This document shows positions 1 through 11,802 of a stretch of 64,000 nt of DNA, piece after piece. Origin of the DNA: Holothuria scabra (Eukaryota; Echinodermata; Holothuroidea; Aspidochirotida; Holothuriidae); contig CM074180.1 of the NCBI GenBank assembly GCA_037179385.1, forward strand, positions 25,711,455 to 25,775,454, in the 5' to 3' direction. Under the pieces are notes generated by a model. That model searched no databases and was not told where the DNA came from. It saw nothing but the letters and a program-made list of their open reading frames with translations. Position numbers and translations under genes: made by a program. The number at the start of each line of letters is the position of its first letter. The first letter of the stretch is position 1.

Positions 1-580
1 GTATTTTTCTTGTTGTTATCAAAAATTAAATAAGTTGGGTCAACAATTTGTTTGATTCTGAGTGACAAAAGTCCAAAAACTGAAGAGCTCCTGAACAAAG
101 TACAGTGATAAAGAGTGAGTCAAACCATGCAACAGATGGTGAATTTGAAGATAGTTGGCATAATGGCTATTTACATGTAAAACATCAAAATATAATAACA
201 GGAAATGGTAAGCAAATCAATATGCTTCTTTTAACTGTGACACATCACATTCAAAACTCAAACACTTTTCTTATCTCAACCATAAATTAGCTAACTTATC
301 TTTATACCATGCAAAGAACTTTTGGTGAACTAAACCACATTTGAACCAACCATTACACATTTCAAAAGGTGGGTATTAGTTGCTAGTAATCTGTATGAAT
401 GGGCATCAACCTATCCTCAAAAACAAAGGGAGGGGAGGGGGCCATGGTCACTTCATTAAAAAATTTGCTGTGTACAAAACTAATGTCAATTGGTGCCTTC
501 TGTAAAGTGGAGGGTCATTTCTTCCCCCCCTCCTCCATCAAAGATCATGCCTGTATAGATATGTCTGTTCCTTGAAAATG
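1..580. other. Unassigned AT-rich DNA
   Basis: I see no coding signal or recognisable element. A G-rich run near 428-442 and a C-rich run near 523-536 face each other about 90 bases apart and could be the ends of a decayed inverted-repeat element, but no terminal repeat can be aligned with confidence. Confidence 0.3.
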
Positions 581-584
581 TTTA

Positions 585-815
585 AATCATTACAGCCCAT
601 TTTCCAACCAATTCCTTCGAGCCAAGCTGGTCACAACCTGTTCTCCGGTTGTGGCTCACTGGCTTATTTTCCCTATGCCATTGCTTATGCTGAGCACCAA
701 GCACAATAGCAGTAGATTCTGTTTTAAAAGTCTTCTGGTATGACCCTGCCAGGACTCGAACTCCCAACCTCCAGACTGCAAGTCTGGTGCTATAATCACT
801 TGACCATTGAGTGTT
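585..815 (-). repeat. tRNA-derived SINE (SINE-1), near full length
   Basis: Read on the minus strand, the head at about 741-815 resembles a tRNA gene. It has an A-box-like segment at 791-806, an anticodon-type hairpin CCAGA-CTTGCAG-TCTGG at 771-787, and a B-box GAGTTCGAGTCC-type segment at 751-768. The tRNA-unrelated body follows down to about 585. The body recurs at 3.55, 10.67, 16.74, 21.1, 25.4 and 48.3 kb, which marks it as a dispersed repeat. The 112-codon open frame across it is incidental. The loop CTTGCAG would place TGC in the anticodon position, but the head is too altered to be called a functional tRNA. Confidence 0.75.
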
Positions 816-819
816 TAAG

Positions 820-2420
820 CCATAGGTAGGAATATCCACTACAAACATGGAAATACTCTGAGGTAGTACTTCCATGCTACAAACATACCAGAGAAGCTCT
901 AGGCAATAACAAGTGGACATTGATATATGTTCAAAGGTGGATTCAAGGTTTCTATATAAATCTTTTCACATCCAAAGTCCCCAATAGCCCAACTGTATCA
1001 AGCTGAGCCCCAAATTAAAAAAGCTAAGCTCATAAAAGTGTCATGAAATCTAAATTAAAATGACCTTTTTTTTCTATTTATTTATTTTTTTTTCTGAACA
1101 TTGAAGGCAGCAGCTGTTGCATGCATTGAGCATCATCTTTTTGAAAGAAATGACATTTCATGTCATTATTGGGCCTCGTGATGTCATGAATTGATGAGCT
1201 GCAACCCAAGGTTGAACCTGCCTGTACTCCCGGGAGTGTCCTTATCAAGAGATAAGTTTGTTTTCTTGGAAGGATATTTGTCTGACCATGAATTTGTCAG
1301 CTCCCTGGGACCAATTGCTATGATTCATTCATGAAAGTGTGTACCAGGAAGCTGCCACTCTAGAGTGGCCTTACCAAGAATAAAATAATTCCAATGTTAG
1401 CAGACAGATCCAGGTGGCTGAGTTGCACCATGGGATTATTCTCTCCTCTGAGGAAGTTACCTACATGATGGCAGGCTATGAAACTTTCTGACTAATGTAA
1501 CTACATAATAGCACTATAGTGAAACTTGCAGTCATATGTCTTAGTTGTATTCATGGAAACATCTCCCTCTCGTTCTCAACAATATTCTCAGCAGGGAAGT
1601 TGCTGCTACTTGTAGCAGCTCTGTAATCTCACCTTGTGAGGAAGTTAACAAGGGCATGCAATGGTGGGACTTACCCACATTACCAAGCATCATAACAAAT
1701 GACCTATTTTTAATAACACGGTACATCCCAATTGCTACAAGGTTGCACCCTTCTACAGTCTCCTACCCATGCACAATGCCATTTCAATTCCTAAGCCCAT
1801 CAACAAAATGAGCTCTACGCCCTTTTCCCAGGAAACTCTCATTTAAATGAGACATGACCTATCACTTAATTTAGTCTTGGAAAAACAACTTACCATCATT
1901 AATAGCAACTATCCTACAAATATCTATCTGTCCTTGGGCTGAAAACCCTCATTCTAAATCTGGTATGATAATTCTGAACCACAAGATGTCAAATGAAATT
2001 AGTGGATAATGTGTGGAGTTCTTTTCCGTATGGAATTTACTCCCAAAGTATTATATGGCAAGGTTTAATTAATGAGCGGATATCCCTCACTAGGTTTACT
2101 GCCACCAAAAAGAAATGTTGTTGCTGATGTTAAGGAAGAAAGCTAACTTTATCAAATCAACCCATTTCCAGGTATGGCCCCCGTAAATCTATCCCAAGAA
2201 ATTGACCTGCGCAGGGAAATAACCTAATACAAAGCGTGAGCTGAGGGGGTTAGTGAAACCTTTATCAAATTAAGACAACTTGGACTATAAATAAACAAAA
2301 TTTCCTGAGGTAAATGAACTCTTGGATGGTTCTTGGATGGTTAAAACATGTACATGGCACACTGATGGTAAAAACAAAGAATTTTTAAAGGTTTCAGCAC
2401 ATGTCAATCTGTGAGTTTGA
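820..2420. other. Unassigned DNA with small hairpins
   Basis: No supported gene. Small palindromes are visible: a 12-base imperfect stem at 846-857/865-876, and two adjacent perfect hairpins at 1226-1237 (ACTCCCGGGAGT) and 1241-1256 (CTTATC/GATAAG). Opposed short open frames at 1541-1811 show no family resemblance. Confidence 0.3.
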
Positions 2421-2422
2421 AC

Positions 2423-2682
2423 TTAAAGGACAAGAACAGTTACACCAGACTGATTTTGTAGGGACATCTTGTAAATCTCACAATTTTCTTCTTAATTCTC
2501 TTGAAAGTGTCTTTGAAGTATTTTAGGACTTCAATATTGCATATCCCCAAGGTAAACTGAGCAGTAACTCCTCGTAATTTTCTATTTCGAGGAGAAGAAA
2601 CACATGACTCTCAAGAGCCAATCATAAAACAAGACAGTGTACTAAACTACTACAAGTTTGAGTGGCTGTTTTTCCCCTTTAA
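2423..2682 (+). mobile_element. MITE-2 copy, full length, TTAA-bounded
   Basis: The interior of 252 bases (2427-2678) is flanked by TTAA on both sides, starts AGGACAAGAACAG and ends with the complement of AGGGGAAAAACAG. Its core motif ACATGACTCTCAAGAGCCAATCAT near 2600-2628 recurs at eight other places in the window, for example the copy at 47929-48190. It has no coding capacity. The family assignment to piggyBac rests on the TTAA duplication and is an inference. Confidence 0.75.
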
Positions 2683-2689
2683 ACCAGTG

Positions 2690-3550
2690 TAGATGAAAAT
2701 GGTTTTAGTTTTTTCAACACAATATTTTGCTGTTTTAAAAAAAAAAAAAAATTAAAACTTTATATTCCCTTTATTTCACATTACTTACTTAACTTGGCCA
2801 GATCTTTTGTACTTGCAGACATATTTACTGTATATGTGGCCGTTTTAAACCTAAGCCTACCGAATGGCTTTTCAAACATGTTTGGTAAGACTGATCCAAC
2901 TCTAGGCTAGAAATACAGCCAGCGACATGTCTCACTGTCTTTGATATTGCCAAAATATGGCCAAATTTTCATGAGACGATTTCAGATACGATCAATTACA
3001 ATGCGACAGTGAAAACAATGACCAGCAAAAACTTAACAGGCATGGCTACAAAATACATTAGCTAACAGTGACTATACATATTGCATTTGGTACGATGCTA
3101 CTAATATAGGGCTACAATCCTAGACATTAATGGTGGGAACCTTTTGGCCAAATGTCTTATGTACAGATTTGCTGGTCTCCCACAATCCCCCTCCCCAATA
3201 TATGTTGTCCTAGACAATGCATATTCCTAATAAACAGAGATTCAACAGTGAATAGGGTAGTGGGAGGCTAGAGGCCTGCCCCTTGTTTTTTGTCCAATGG
3301 TGTAGGTTGGCGGTTTGTTTGATACCAGTAACAACTGAGACTTCCCAAACTTCTGGACTGGGTCCTGCATGTTATGCGATATTAAAAAAATATACTGTAA
3401 ATCCTATCTAATTCTAGTGTCAGATCTAATAAACAAAAATGTCAAAAGATTCAAATGAAATCCAGATACTGTGCTCCTATAAAAAGGCTATACTTTTGTC
3501 TTTAAATAACTCAACTATTTTTTGATGTCTATCATAAGTTAATTAGAAGG
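2690..3550. other. Unassigned DNA
   Basis: No gene or element recognised. It contains a 15-base A run near 2738-2752 and otherwise unremarkable AT-rich sequence. Confidence 0.3.
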
Positions 3551-3552
3551 TG

Positions 3553-3770
3553 TGTTATGGCCCAGTTTCCAACCAATTGGTTCAAGTCAAGCCGGCCACG
3601 GCCTTTTTTCCAGTTATGGCTCACTGGCTTGTTTCCCCTACTCCACTGCATATGCAGAGCACCATGTGTAATGGCAGTAGGTTCTGTATTTAAAGTCTTT
3701 GGTATGACCTGCCCAAGACTTGAACTCTCAACCTCCAGACTCAAGTCTGATTCTCTAACTCTTGATGTCT
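3553..3770 (-). repeat. SINE-1 copy, degraded head
   Basis: The body matches the 585-815 SINE closely (CCAGTTATGGCTCACTGGCTTGTTT-type core on the plus strand near 3611-3640). The tRNA-like head at 3700-3770 is recognisable but has lost bases in the anticodon hairpin. The opposed open frames of 70 and 84 codons across it are shadows of the repeat. Confidence 0.7.
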
Positions 3771-3779
3771 ATGTCAGTT

Positions 3780-5715
3780 CATTAATGTACAAGTATGCTA
3801 ATGGTGCCTAGCCCTCAATAAATTGGCAATTACTCTATCCTGAACTGGATAACCACCACTACCACACCAGGGAGTCGAGTAACTTTCACAAGTTTCGTTG
3901 CTTTTTCTACAAAAGCTCCTTATCCTTCCATTTATTTCATTGGTCCAAAGTTATGGAACAATTTCAATGTCAGCATTAGGAATTCAAATGCAATAGGTAT
4001 ATTTTGCAATAACCATCAAAAAGAATATATTTCACTAAGATAAAATGCTTACATCACTACCATTATTTTTTAGTATGTTTTGCTTTTTGTGTTATTCTTT
4101 TATATAAAAATGCTCTCTTGATTTCTTGGGGAGGGGGATAGGGAGGGGAAGGCTACTTACAAAACAGTTGCCAGCTTCTCCAGGCCTCCTTGACTTACCA
4201 GGAGTGACAAGTATAGGCCTAAATGCATTCTACTGGTAGTAAAGTAAAAACTGAATGTAACTGAATATAGTATTCCTCACAAGATGGTGCTTCCATGATT
4301 ATACTACATCATTTGTTGATTCAGTGACAAAAGCTTTCAATACTTGCTTCCAACTATCTTATCTTTAATCTAATATTTAGGAACAGCAGGATGAGATACA
4401 TTTCTGGGAATGGCATCCAGACTGCACAGGTGTATAACTGAACTATTGGAATTGTGTACAATTATTGACTAGAGACTTGAAAAGTTGATACCAAAAAAAA
4501 AAAAAAACCCCAAAAAAAACAGAAATCCAAAATCCTGTTTAAGGTGTAGTAAATGACGGGAAGCATAATAATAGCAAGATCTTGCACAAAAGCATATGGG
4601 ATCATCTGGAGTATACTGGGACACAATTTGATTTATGCAATATCTGAAACTTTTAAAAAGAATTCCCCCTCCCAGTTTCTACTGATTCTGTCCAAGTGTT
4701 GAAGGTATCTTAAAGCTTATGTCACATAGGTAACCTATAAGGTTGATGGTACCTATAAGATGATGGTAGATAACAAGCATGAATTTTTGCTAAGAAGGAA
4801 CAAAAATACAAAACTTCCTGGAAAATGCTACTTTTGTAGATGTTGTAAAATAAAAGCAATTAAAAGACAGGAAATGGCACAAAAGGTGAGATATAAATCT
4901 AAACTTAATTGTGTGAATGGAATGTTGTATCTATTCTGTAGACAACTGAACTATACTTCTCTTATTTTATCATTTTTCAAAGAATGATTACACTAATTAT
5001 GTACTGAACATATAATTATCGCTGCAAAGTTGACCTGTTACTACAAAATCTTTTCTTGAAATGCAAACATGACTAAGGGCAAAAATTTACCCACACAACC
5101 TGTTTTTGAATGATGCATTATTACTAGAATATCGAGACACAATGAACCATTTCAACAGTTAAAAGGGTTTCCTTTTAAACATGGTATTCAGAAACCTTAA
5201 GTCAAAGAACTACGGGATAGAAGATTATGGGACAGTGGGTATTTCATCACAACAAAGGGAGAATGTTTGCATGAACAACAAATATGAATGATTGCTGTGA
5301 TGAATTATTCAAATTTTAAGATAACAATGAAAATAAATCCCCCCTCACATCCACTTCCTTGAACCAAACCCCATACCCTATATACAATCAAATTACCCTG
5401 GCTATGAAAGAATGTGAACTAGTTGCAATGATTCCTAATCAGTCCCCTTGTTCAATAATGATTACTTCTACAACTCTGGTAGCATTACCACTAAAAAAGA
5501 TTTGAATGATTTACTCCAGTGTGAAGGGAAGTATCATCATGGCTGTATGGGACTCTCTATCCCAAGGAAAGAGGAGGGGGCAGTGACTTTTTGTCCAATT
5601 CCAGATCTTACCTCTTTAACACCTCTGCCCAACTGAGACACAAAATCTGCCTGCAGAGCAAGGTTTTGGCCAATCTCGCCAAACAGTGATCTTCTGTAGA
5701 CATCCATAAATGGAC
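3780..5715. other. Unassigned AT-rich DNA
   Basis: No gene supported. It contains an A-rich run interrupted by CCCC at 4493-4518. The 75-codon frame at 4760-4987 has a small Cys cluster (CYFCRCC) but matches no family I know and has no convincing splice context. Confidence 0.3.
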
Positions 5716-5717
5716 GT

Positions 5718-5985
5718 GTTATTCACACGGGAGACCCATAGGATAGGTGGAATTCACGTGGGAGACCATATGATGGGTGGCATTCACATGGGAGACCATA
5801 GGTTAGGTGGAATTCACATGGAAGACCAAATATGATGGGTGGAATTCACATGGGAGACCATACATATGGGTGGCATTGACATAGGAGGCCATATGATGGG
5901 TAGCATTGACATAGGAGACCATATGATGGGTGGCATTTTCATGGGAGACCACAATGGGAAGTTCTCATGTGGGAGACCACAATGA
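5718..5985 (+). repeat. Minisatellite, about 30 bp unit, about 8-9 copies
   Basis: The unit is approximately ATTCACATGGGAGACCATATGATGGGTGG. Successive units are 30-32 bases and differ by substitutions such as cacgtg/cacatg and gatggg/gttagg. The last units are shortened. Units are contiguous without unique spacers, so this is a minisatellite rather than a CRISPR array. Confidence 0.9.
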
Positions 5986-5989
5986 TTAC

Positions 5990-6870
5990 CATTTATTGGC
6001 TACTATTACTTGGGAGAGTAGGATGGAACATATGTTGTGACCAGACATCATACAGATAGAGGAACTTGCTCTTTGTTGGGTATTTGCTGGCATGTTTGGC
6101 CCTTGATGGATTAGGAATATCATTCATGGAGAGCTGCCATCAACTTTATCATGACTGGGAAAAGGATGGTGTCAATGGATGGTCTTCATTTTCATACCAA
6201 CTCATTTCTGAAAAGAACAACAAAAATATTTGGAATTCATAATTTATAAGTAAATCAAGTGAATCTTAGCAGTACAAAATGTGTAGACACATCAAATAAC
6301 CATCTACTTTTGATAAACAAACATATGGATGAGGCAGTTCTATATGGATACAATTAAAAAAGTGAATTACAGATATCCCAAGGGCAAAGTTCTGGTCAAC
6401 TGAAAAACAATTAAGGTAACTGAAGGGAGACAAAAATTTTATTAGGGCATGGTGCAAAAATTTTCTATGTTTAAAAATGTCTAAGAGAATGGCAAACATC
6501 AAACTCCCTAGGGTGGAATTTTTTTCAGGGGTTAATAAGCCCCCTCCCCCCTTGGTACAGGTCTGGAAGGCAAGCAAATTGCACATAGTAAATCTACTGT
6601 GCACTTATCTTAAAATTAACAACAATGTACTTAAGTCAAGAATGTTTCAGGCCATTCATTCACCCTACACATTAGACTCAGCTCTCCTAAGGTGTTGGTT
6701 GGAGACATGTTACTTCCTCAGGACAATGGCATATGTTGGGAGTAAAAACCAATGTATTGCCCTTATTCTGCACCAAGTATAGTGCAGGGATTGTTTGCAC
6801 CCCAATGTTGCTGCTTGCAAGGGTAACAAAATGAGCCTCGATGACAGACCAGTTGACAGCAAGGGACAAT
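5990..6870. other. Unassigned DNA
   Basis: No gene or known element. Overlapping short frames on both strands (6266-6604 and 6477-6782) contradict each other and have no recognisable domain. Confidence 0.3.
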
Positions 6871-6872
6871 GT

Positions 6873-7029
6873 CTATAGCCCCCCATCTCAATATTTCCGT
6901 CTCAATAGTCCCCTGTCTCATTGGTCCCTCACTTATCCTAATTGGTCTCATTAGTCCCCTGTCTAATGAGACGAATAAGGGTACATGAGGGACCAATGAG
7001 ACATGGGACCAATGAGAAGGGGGACTATA
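6873..7029. repeat. Foldback palindrome built of GTCTCATTGGTCCC units
   Basis: Both arms begin CTATAG followed by C-rich sequence and then repeat the phrase GTCTCATTGGTCCC. The right arm is the reverse complement of the left with one unit fewer. The centre contains the perfect stem GTCTCATTAG/CTAATGAGAC around 6945-6972. This is both a small tandem array and an inverted repeat. It may be a short foldback transposon. No coding capacity. Confidence 0.85.
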
Positions 7030-7034
7030 GAGTG

Positions 7035-8435
7035 ACCCCTGACAGCAGAGGAGGGAGATTCAAGGGTAATGTCCTTAACTTCAGTATTTGTCACCTCTGT
7101 GAATGTTTAATCTGAATGCAGGGATAAATTTAATGTCCAGGTCCAACTGTTCATATTTATGTAGAGATTTCAAAGAACCTGTCTCTCAAGAGTGCATGAT
7201 AACACTACAGCATAGGCCTACTGTAGCACCAAGTCAACAAGTCCGAACTCAACTTGACCTTACACTTTATTTCAGAGCTAGAAGTGACACTTGCCTCAAC
7301 TTGAGACTACATTTTGAAAGACTTGTTAAACAACAACCCTGGAATTAACCTCTTTTGTTGCTGTGTTCCTTGCATAAAGAGTTCCTTCTTGCATTCAGTA
7401 GTTGAATACTTAGTAAACTGTAAGTTTGACTCTACGCCAAGTTACATTGCACGAGTTGGTATACAAATTTAACTGTTACAATAAGGGGCTGTAAGCAGCT
7501 ATGACGGTAAACAAAAATTCTTCCAAAGGTCCCAAAAAGTCTTTCAAAATATATGACAAATACTCACGTAGCTTGGGTATAAAATTTGAAAAAGGTGCAA
7601 AAAATTGGCACTGAACAATGAGTATTATAGAAAATCACAAAGCAGGTCAAAAGTCACTTGGTGCATGTTTTCCGCTTTAACGTAAATACCTTTGTCTATA
7701 AAGAGTGACTCACCATCTTTTTGCATTCTTATTTCTCTTGTTCTCTTTCATAGAAAAGTTGCAGATAACCCTGGGTATTTTGTAATAACTGCAATTGTTC
7801 AAATTGATAAAAGGCAATTAACTCTGAAACTGCTCACAAAATAAGCTAACAAATGATGAAAGGTCCTTCATACTTGTTGATATACCCCAAAATGCTGGTG
7901 TATTTAAGTGTTAAGTTATACAGTAGGCTATTCCATGGAGGCCTCTTGTTGGCCGCTTTTGGCACCCTATTCCATGGCAGTGGCTAGAATAGTCTAGTCT
8001 CAGTGGCACCTCTTTGATGTCAGACATGAGATACTTCCTCTTCAAGAGAATTTCCTCTTCTTTGTTTTTACATGCCCTCTCTTTTTTCATCCATTCCTCT
8101 TTTTCTCACCAAAGCAAGAGAGTGTCTGTCATAAGTCTCAGATGTTAAACTTTTACAGTTTTATCCAATCAGAAGTCTGCATTATGATGACATCAATGTC
8201 ACCAGGGGCCCTAATATGGAACAAGTGCCCCTGGGCCCATAGCCCTAGTGACTGCTTTTTCACTTTCCTCTATTTTAAGCCTCAGACTGATTTCCTTTAT
8301 TTTCAGGAGTCTTTCGCTGAACCCTGTGTTGTAATCATAAACCATTTATTAATTGTAAGATACATCCCCTGGCTTCTGGGAGTAGTGAGTCAAATGTGCA
8401 TCATATTCTTTTCAGTGTGGATGCAGGGGTGTGTG
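7035..8435. other. Unassigned DNA
   Basis: No gene supported. The phrase tattccatgg occurs twice (7929 and 7969) about 40 bases apart. Nothing else stands out. Confidence 0.3.
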
Positions 8436-8439
8436 GCCC

Positions 8440-8575
8440 CCTTTTGGCTGGGGTGGTAGAATATGGCCTCTTTATTTCCCACCTGTTGTTAGAGGTGACT
8501 AAAGGGAGGTCACTTACTTAAACTTAAACCATACTTGAAAATAAATTTAAACTTTGAACTTTTTATGAAGTTGAC
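8440..8575 (+). repeat. SINE-2-like repeat (GGGGTTGTAGAATA core)
   Basis: It shares with 16041-16110 and 53285-53400 a GGGGTNGTAGAATA start, a CTGCCTGT(N)TAAGAGGTGACTA core and an ACTTGAAAATAAATTT(G)AACTTT tail. The core resembles conserved SINE central domains seen in many invertebrates, from memory and unverified. No head promoter is clearly visible here. Confidence 0.55.
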
Positions 8576-8579
8576 TGAC

Positions 8580-9290
8580 ACTATATAATACATTTGTGTT
8601 GGTGTGTCATTAAATGTCATGTAACTATAATTGCAGGGGAGTCTCAATTGAAGTTCTCCCATTGCTGCATGAAAACAATCTAATCAAGTTTCATTCATAT
8701 GCTTCAGAAAACATGAGTCAATATCAATGATATGTTGGGTCAATTCCTTGACAGAGCGGTGAGTCAGTAAACAAAAATGTTTGAGGCTCTAAATAAACAT
8801 TGACTGATCTCCTCAGGGGTCAGAGGATATAAGCCTAACAATTGATAAGTGCCTAATAGGGTTGTAGTAGCCCTCCCCCTTCCCGTATTATTATATCAAT
8901 GCTCAAAGGATAAATTAACATTTTTCAATTAGCTTGGCAGAGACTGAAGTGAAGTATCTCAATTAACAACAGTACTATTACAAGGGCCTGGAGGTGGTGG
9001 GAATAGAGAAGTCCCTGCAAAGCCATTTACCAATTGTAAAGCTTACCCTCTGGCCCCTGGGAGGCCATTACAGGGGTATTTTAGGACATTTATTACAGCA
9101 GTCAAACTGACATAGTCATACATACTAAATGCTGCAGATTCATGTCTCCCCTCCCCTAAGCAGATTACCTTTTTGCCATTTTTTATAAGAAAAAACTTTC
9201 CACCCAGTCTAATTGAATGCCCTGTAAGCTTATTGTAAATCATTTAAATTGGGATTATGAAGAAGTGGCACATTCATGAAACCATGGCTT
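8580..9290. other. Unassigned DNA
   Basis: No gene or element recognised; AT-rich single-copy-looking sequence. Confidence 0.3.
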
Positions 9291-9291
9291 G

Positions 9292-9596
9292 TTAAAGGGA
9301 GTCATTCGTCACCCTAAACTACAGTTTCAGTATACATATATCAAAACTCTCAATTGGTACAGCTCTTTGATTGGCATCACATTCAAACATTGCATCATAC
9401 CTAAATTACACAGCATGGGCACTGAGAGTGTATTGATTACACATTATGGACTTGTATGGCCACTGGGACAAGCCATCAAGCAATAGACTAGGATTGTGTC
9501 TGGATAAAGATGAGTTTTAGATAAATGTGGGAGGGGCTAGAAGTAAGAAGGTTGGAAGAATTGGAACTGTTTGGGATGATGAAAATATGCCTTTAA
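9292..9596 (-). mobile_element. MITE-1 copy, full length
   Basis: Bounded by TTAA at 9292-9295 and 9593-9596, with a 297-base interior beginning AGGGAGTCATTCGTCACCC and ending with the complement of AGGCATATTTTCATCATCCC. It is nearly identical to copies at 11855-12144 and 45215-45522, so these three form a recently active subfamily. The orientation is opposite to the copies at 10303 or 26883. The 65- and 64-codon frames within are chance. Confidence 0.85.
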
Positions 9597-9599
9597 CTA

Positions 9600-10010
9600 A
9601 TGATAGCACTACAAAAATTTTGTGGTACCAGACTGTAGTGACTTCACTCCCATGTAGCTATAATCCACAAAGAGCCATACAGTTAAGTTGCAAGTGGTTT
9701 CACATCTATTCTTTATTGTGACTAATTAATTACAACAGATGTGTGTTAAGAATAAACTGAATGTACAAGAAGTTAATAAGCCAGCTGTTAGGCTTCAAGG
9801 ATTAGCATTTGGCACGTGTGGCCTATATTTGTTTTACCTTTTAAATTTTTCATGGATGGTATGACCACACTGTGTGTCACACACTGAGGCTTAATTGATT
9901 AAGTCAAGAGCAGTCCCCCAAACTTACTTTGAAGAAAAAGCTTAATATCACAATGTTTGCCTTATTTCTCTTCAAAGTTTCTGTTGTTGTATTTTTAACT
10001 TCACTATTGC
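9600..10010. other. Unassigned DNA
   Basis: No supported feature between the MITE-1 copy and the tRNA-like segment that follows. Confidence 0.3.
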
Positions 10011-10018
10011 ATAATCAG

Positions 10019-10090
10019 TCAGAGCAGGTCAGTCAGAGCATCTCACTTGCAGTGAGGTGGTCTGAGGTTCGACTCCTGCAGTGTTTTGGC
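10019..10090 (+). repeat. tRNA-like SINE head
   Basis: A tRNA-like segment with an A-box-like CAGTCAGAGCATCT, an anticodon-type hairpin carrying the same CTTGCAG loop as SINE-1, and a good B-box GAGGTTCGACTCCTG at 10063-10077. The acceptor stem cannot be closed, so this is a SINE head rather than a tRNA gene. The phrase AGTCAGAGCA is duplicated at 10017-10040. Confidence 0.5.
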
Positions 10091-10302
10091 CAGAAGGTGA
10101 TAAGGGGGATTTGTCCTCCCCTTCCCAGAAGAAGGCAGGTAAAATACCCCCTTTTTATGTTCATAAAAATTACTGGAAAATTCTCAATAACTAGGTTTCT
10201 TACTTAAAAAGAAGACACTTTTACAGCAATGTTTTGACTAATATAAGTAAATGGCCTTTAAAACTGGCCTTGAAGAAAGCTTTTGTCCCCCATAACCCAC
10301 TC

Positions 10303-10590
10303 TTAAAGGCCCAATTTTCTCATCCCAAACAGTACCAATTCTCCTAACGTTCTTAATTAAGCCCCTCTCACAATTGTCTGAAATTCACCCTCCTCCAGAC
10401 ACAATCTCAGTGAATATAGAAAGCTCAATGTGTATAATAAAAAACTATCAGAACAGTTTGTGCTGTGTAATATGAGTTTTGGTTCTCTGCACTGTTTGAA
10501 TTAGTAATCAATCAAAAGGCTGAGCCAATTGAGAATTTCTGTTACCCTATACTAGAAGTGTAGTTTGGGGTGAGAGGATTGTCCCTTTAA
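10303..10590 (+). mobile_element. MITE-1 copy, full length, forward
   Basis: TTAA at both ends (10303-10306 and 10587-10590). The 280-base interior starts AGGCCCAATTTTCTCATCCC and ends with the complement of AGGGACAATCCTCTCACCCC. Inner subterminal repeats CCAATTCTC and GAGAATT are also inverted. This copy defines the older, more diverged subfamily. Confidence 0.85.
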
Positions 10591-10659
10591 CTTTAAAATA
10601 GGACAGTATCACTTTGGACTGGGTTTAGTAATAAAAATCCCCCCTCCTCTTTTATGTTT

Positions 10660-10790
10660 CTGGTGGAATCCCTGTCAAGGCTGAGACATACTGAAAACTT
10701 TAAAAATAGAACCTACTGCCATTGTAATTGGTGCTCAGCATAGGCAGTGGAGCATGAAAAACAAGCCAGTGAGCCAAAAGACTGTATAGG
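10660..10790 (+). repeat. SINE-1 fragment
   Basis: Sequence from AGAACCTACTGCCATTGTAA through the GCTCAGCATAGGCAGTGGAG segment to ACAAGCCAGTGAGCC matches the body of SINE-1 in forward orientation. The tRNA-like head is almost gone. Confidence 0.6.
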
Positions 10791-10799
10791 GGGCAACCA

Positions 10800-11800
10800 C
10801 AACTTAAAACAGGTATGGACCAACAAAATATAAATGCCTGGCTAGTCTTGAACACTTCAATGAATTTCTAAATATAGCTATGATGTCAGCATGCAGTGAA
10901 ACTGTGAGAGATGTGCATAAGCTTGGTATGCTAGACACTAAGGAGAAGAACCTATTTCTAAATTCTTACTTGATGCAAAAAAGGTGTAACACTCCAGTTA
11001 ACATTTCACAGCCAACTCAAATATTGTGATTTGCTTTTAAACAGCACCACTTATTTTCGTGACCCTGTCCTATAGCTCTATAGCCTTTTGATTTTCTTTG
11101 TGCATGATTTAGGAGGTCTTCTTCAGGTGTTAAAGGAACTGTGAAACTTGTCGGGTATATATGAATCTCCCAATTCAAGTTGCTACGTAACTTCACACTT
11201 ACTGCTTGGTGGCACATTTCATGGAAATGCTACTGAACCCAGTGTGGTGGACAGGTCGGGCATTATGAAACTGGTGGTTTAATTCAGGCTCAATTGATGT
11301 TGCATAGTAACTATAAGCTTTCTGTGAAAGATGACACTTTCTACAGAAGGGGTAAATATTTCAGAAGAGGGGGAAGATGAAAAGGTGTTGTAACTCCAAA
11401 GGTGGTCCTTTTAAACTTGTTACAGTAGCCTTGGGTTTGAAGGTTTACAGATGCTTCTCTGCGACTTTGTCATGAAAGAGATTATGGAAGGATATGGAAG
11501 GTGAACTTTGAGCTTTGTCAACCTCAGTATCAGTTTATTACCACCAATACATATAATGCCAGAGAAGCATACTTAGGGTAAACAAACCACTTGACTGCCT
11601 CATACAACTGCATTTTGTAGATAGAACTGTAATGTGTAAAAGAAGAATGAAGATTAACTTTTTTCATTCATTGTAAAAGATCAGAAATGTAAATAAATGT
11701 TAAACAAATTTGGTTCCATTGTTCTATTTTTTAGACACTGTGTAAGCCTAAAGGGAGTAGGAAGTGGAGCGTAAGGAGTAAGAAACCATGGCCAGATTGA
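10800..11800. other. Unassigned DNA
   Basis: No gene or element recognised. Several short direct similarities to nearby AT-rich sequence are not strong enough to call. Confidence 0.3.
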
Positions 11801-11802
11801 CT

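Noticed and set aside
741..815. Functional tRNA gene
   Set aside because: It has A- and B-box likeness, but no closable acceptor stem and it is attached to a body repeated through the window, so it is a SINE head.
582..920. 112-codon minus-strand protein
   Set aside because: The frame spans SINE-1, and the other SINE copies do not keep it open.
4760..4987. Zinc-finger-like protein fragment (Cys cluster)
   Set aside because: A single CxxCxCC cluster in an AT-rich frame, without spacing known to me from any domain.
5718..5985. CRISPR-like array
   Set aside because: The 30-base units are contiguous, drift in sequence and have no unique spacers; there are no cas genes and the DNA is eukaryotic in character.
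6266..6604. 112-codon minus-strand protein
   Set aside because: There is no recognised motif, composition is AT-rich, and an opposed plus-strand frame of similar length overlaps it.
10019..10090. Functional tRNA gene with CTTGCAG loop
   Set aside because: The B-box is good, but the acceptor arm and the spacing of arms do not form a cloverleaf.
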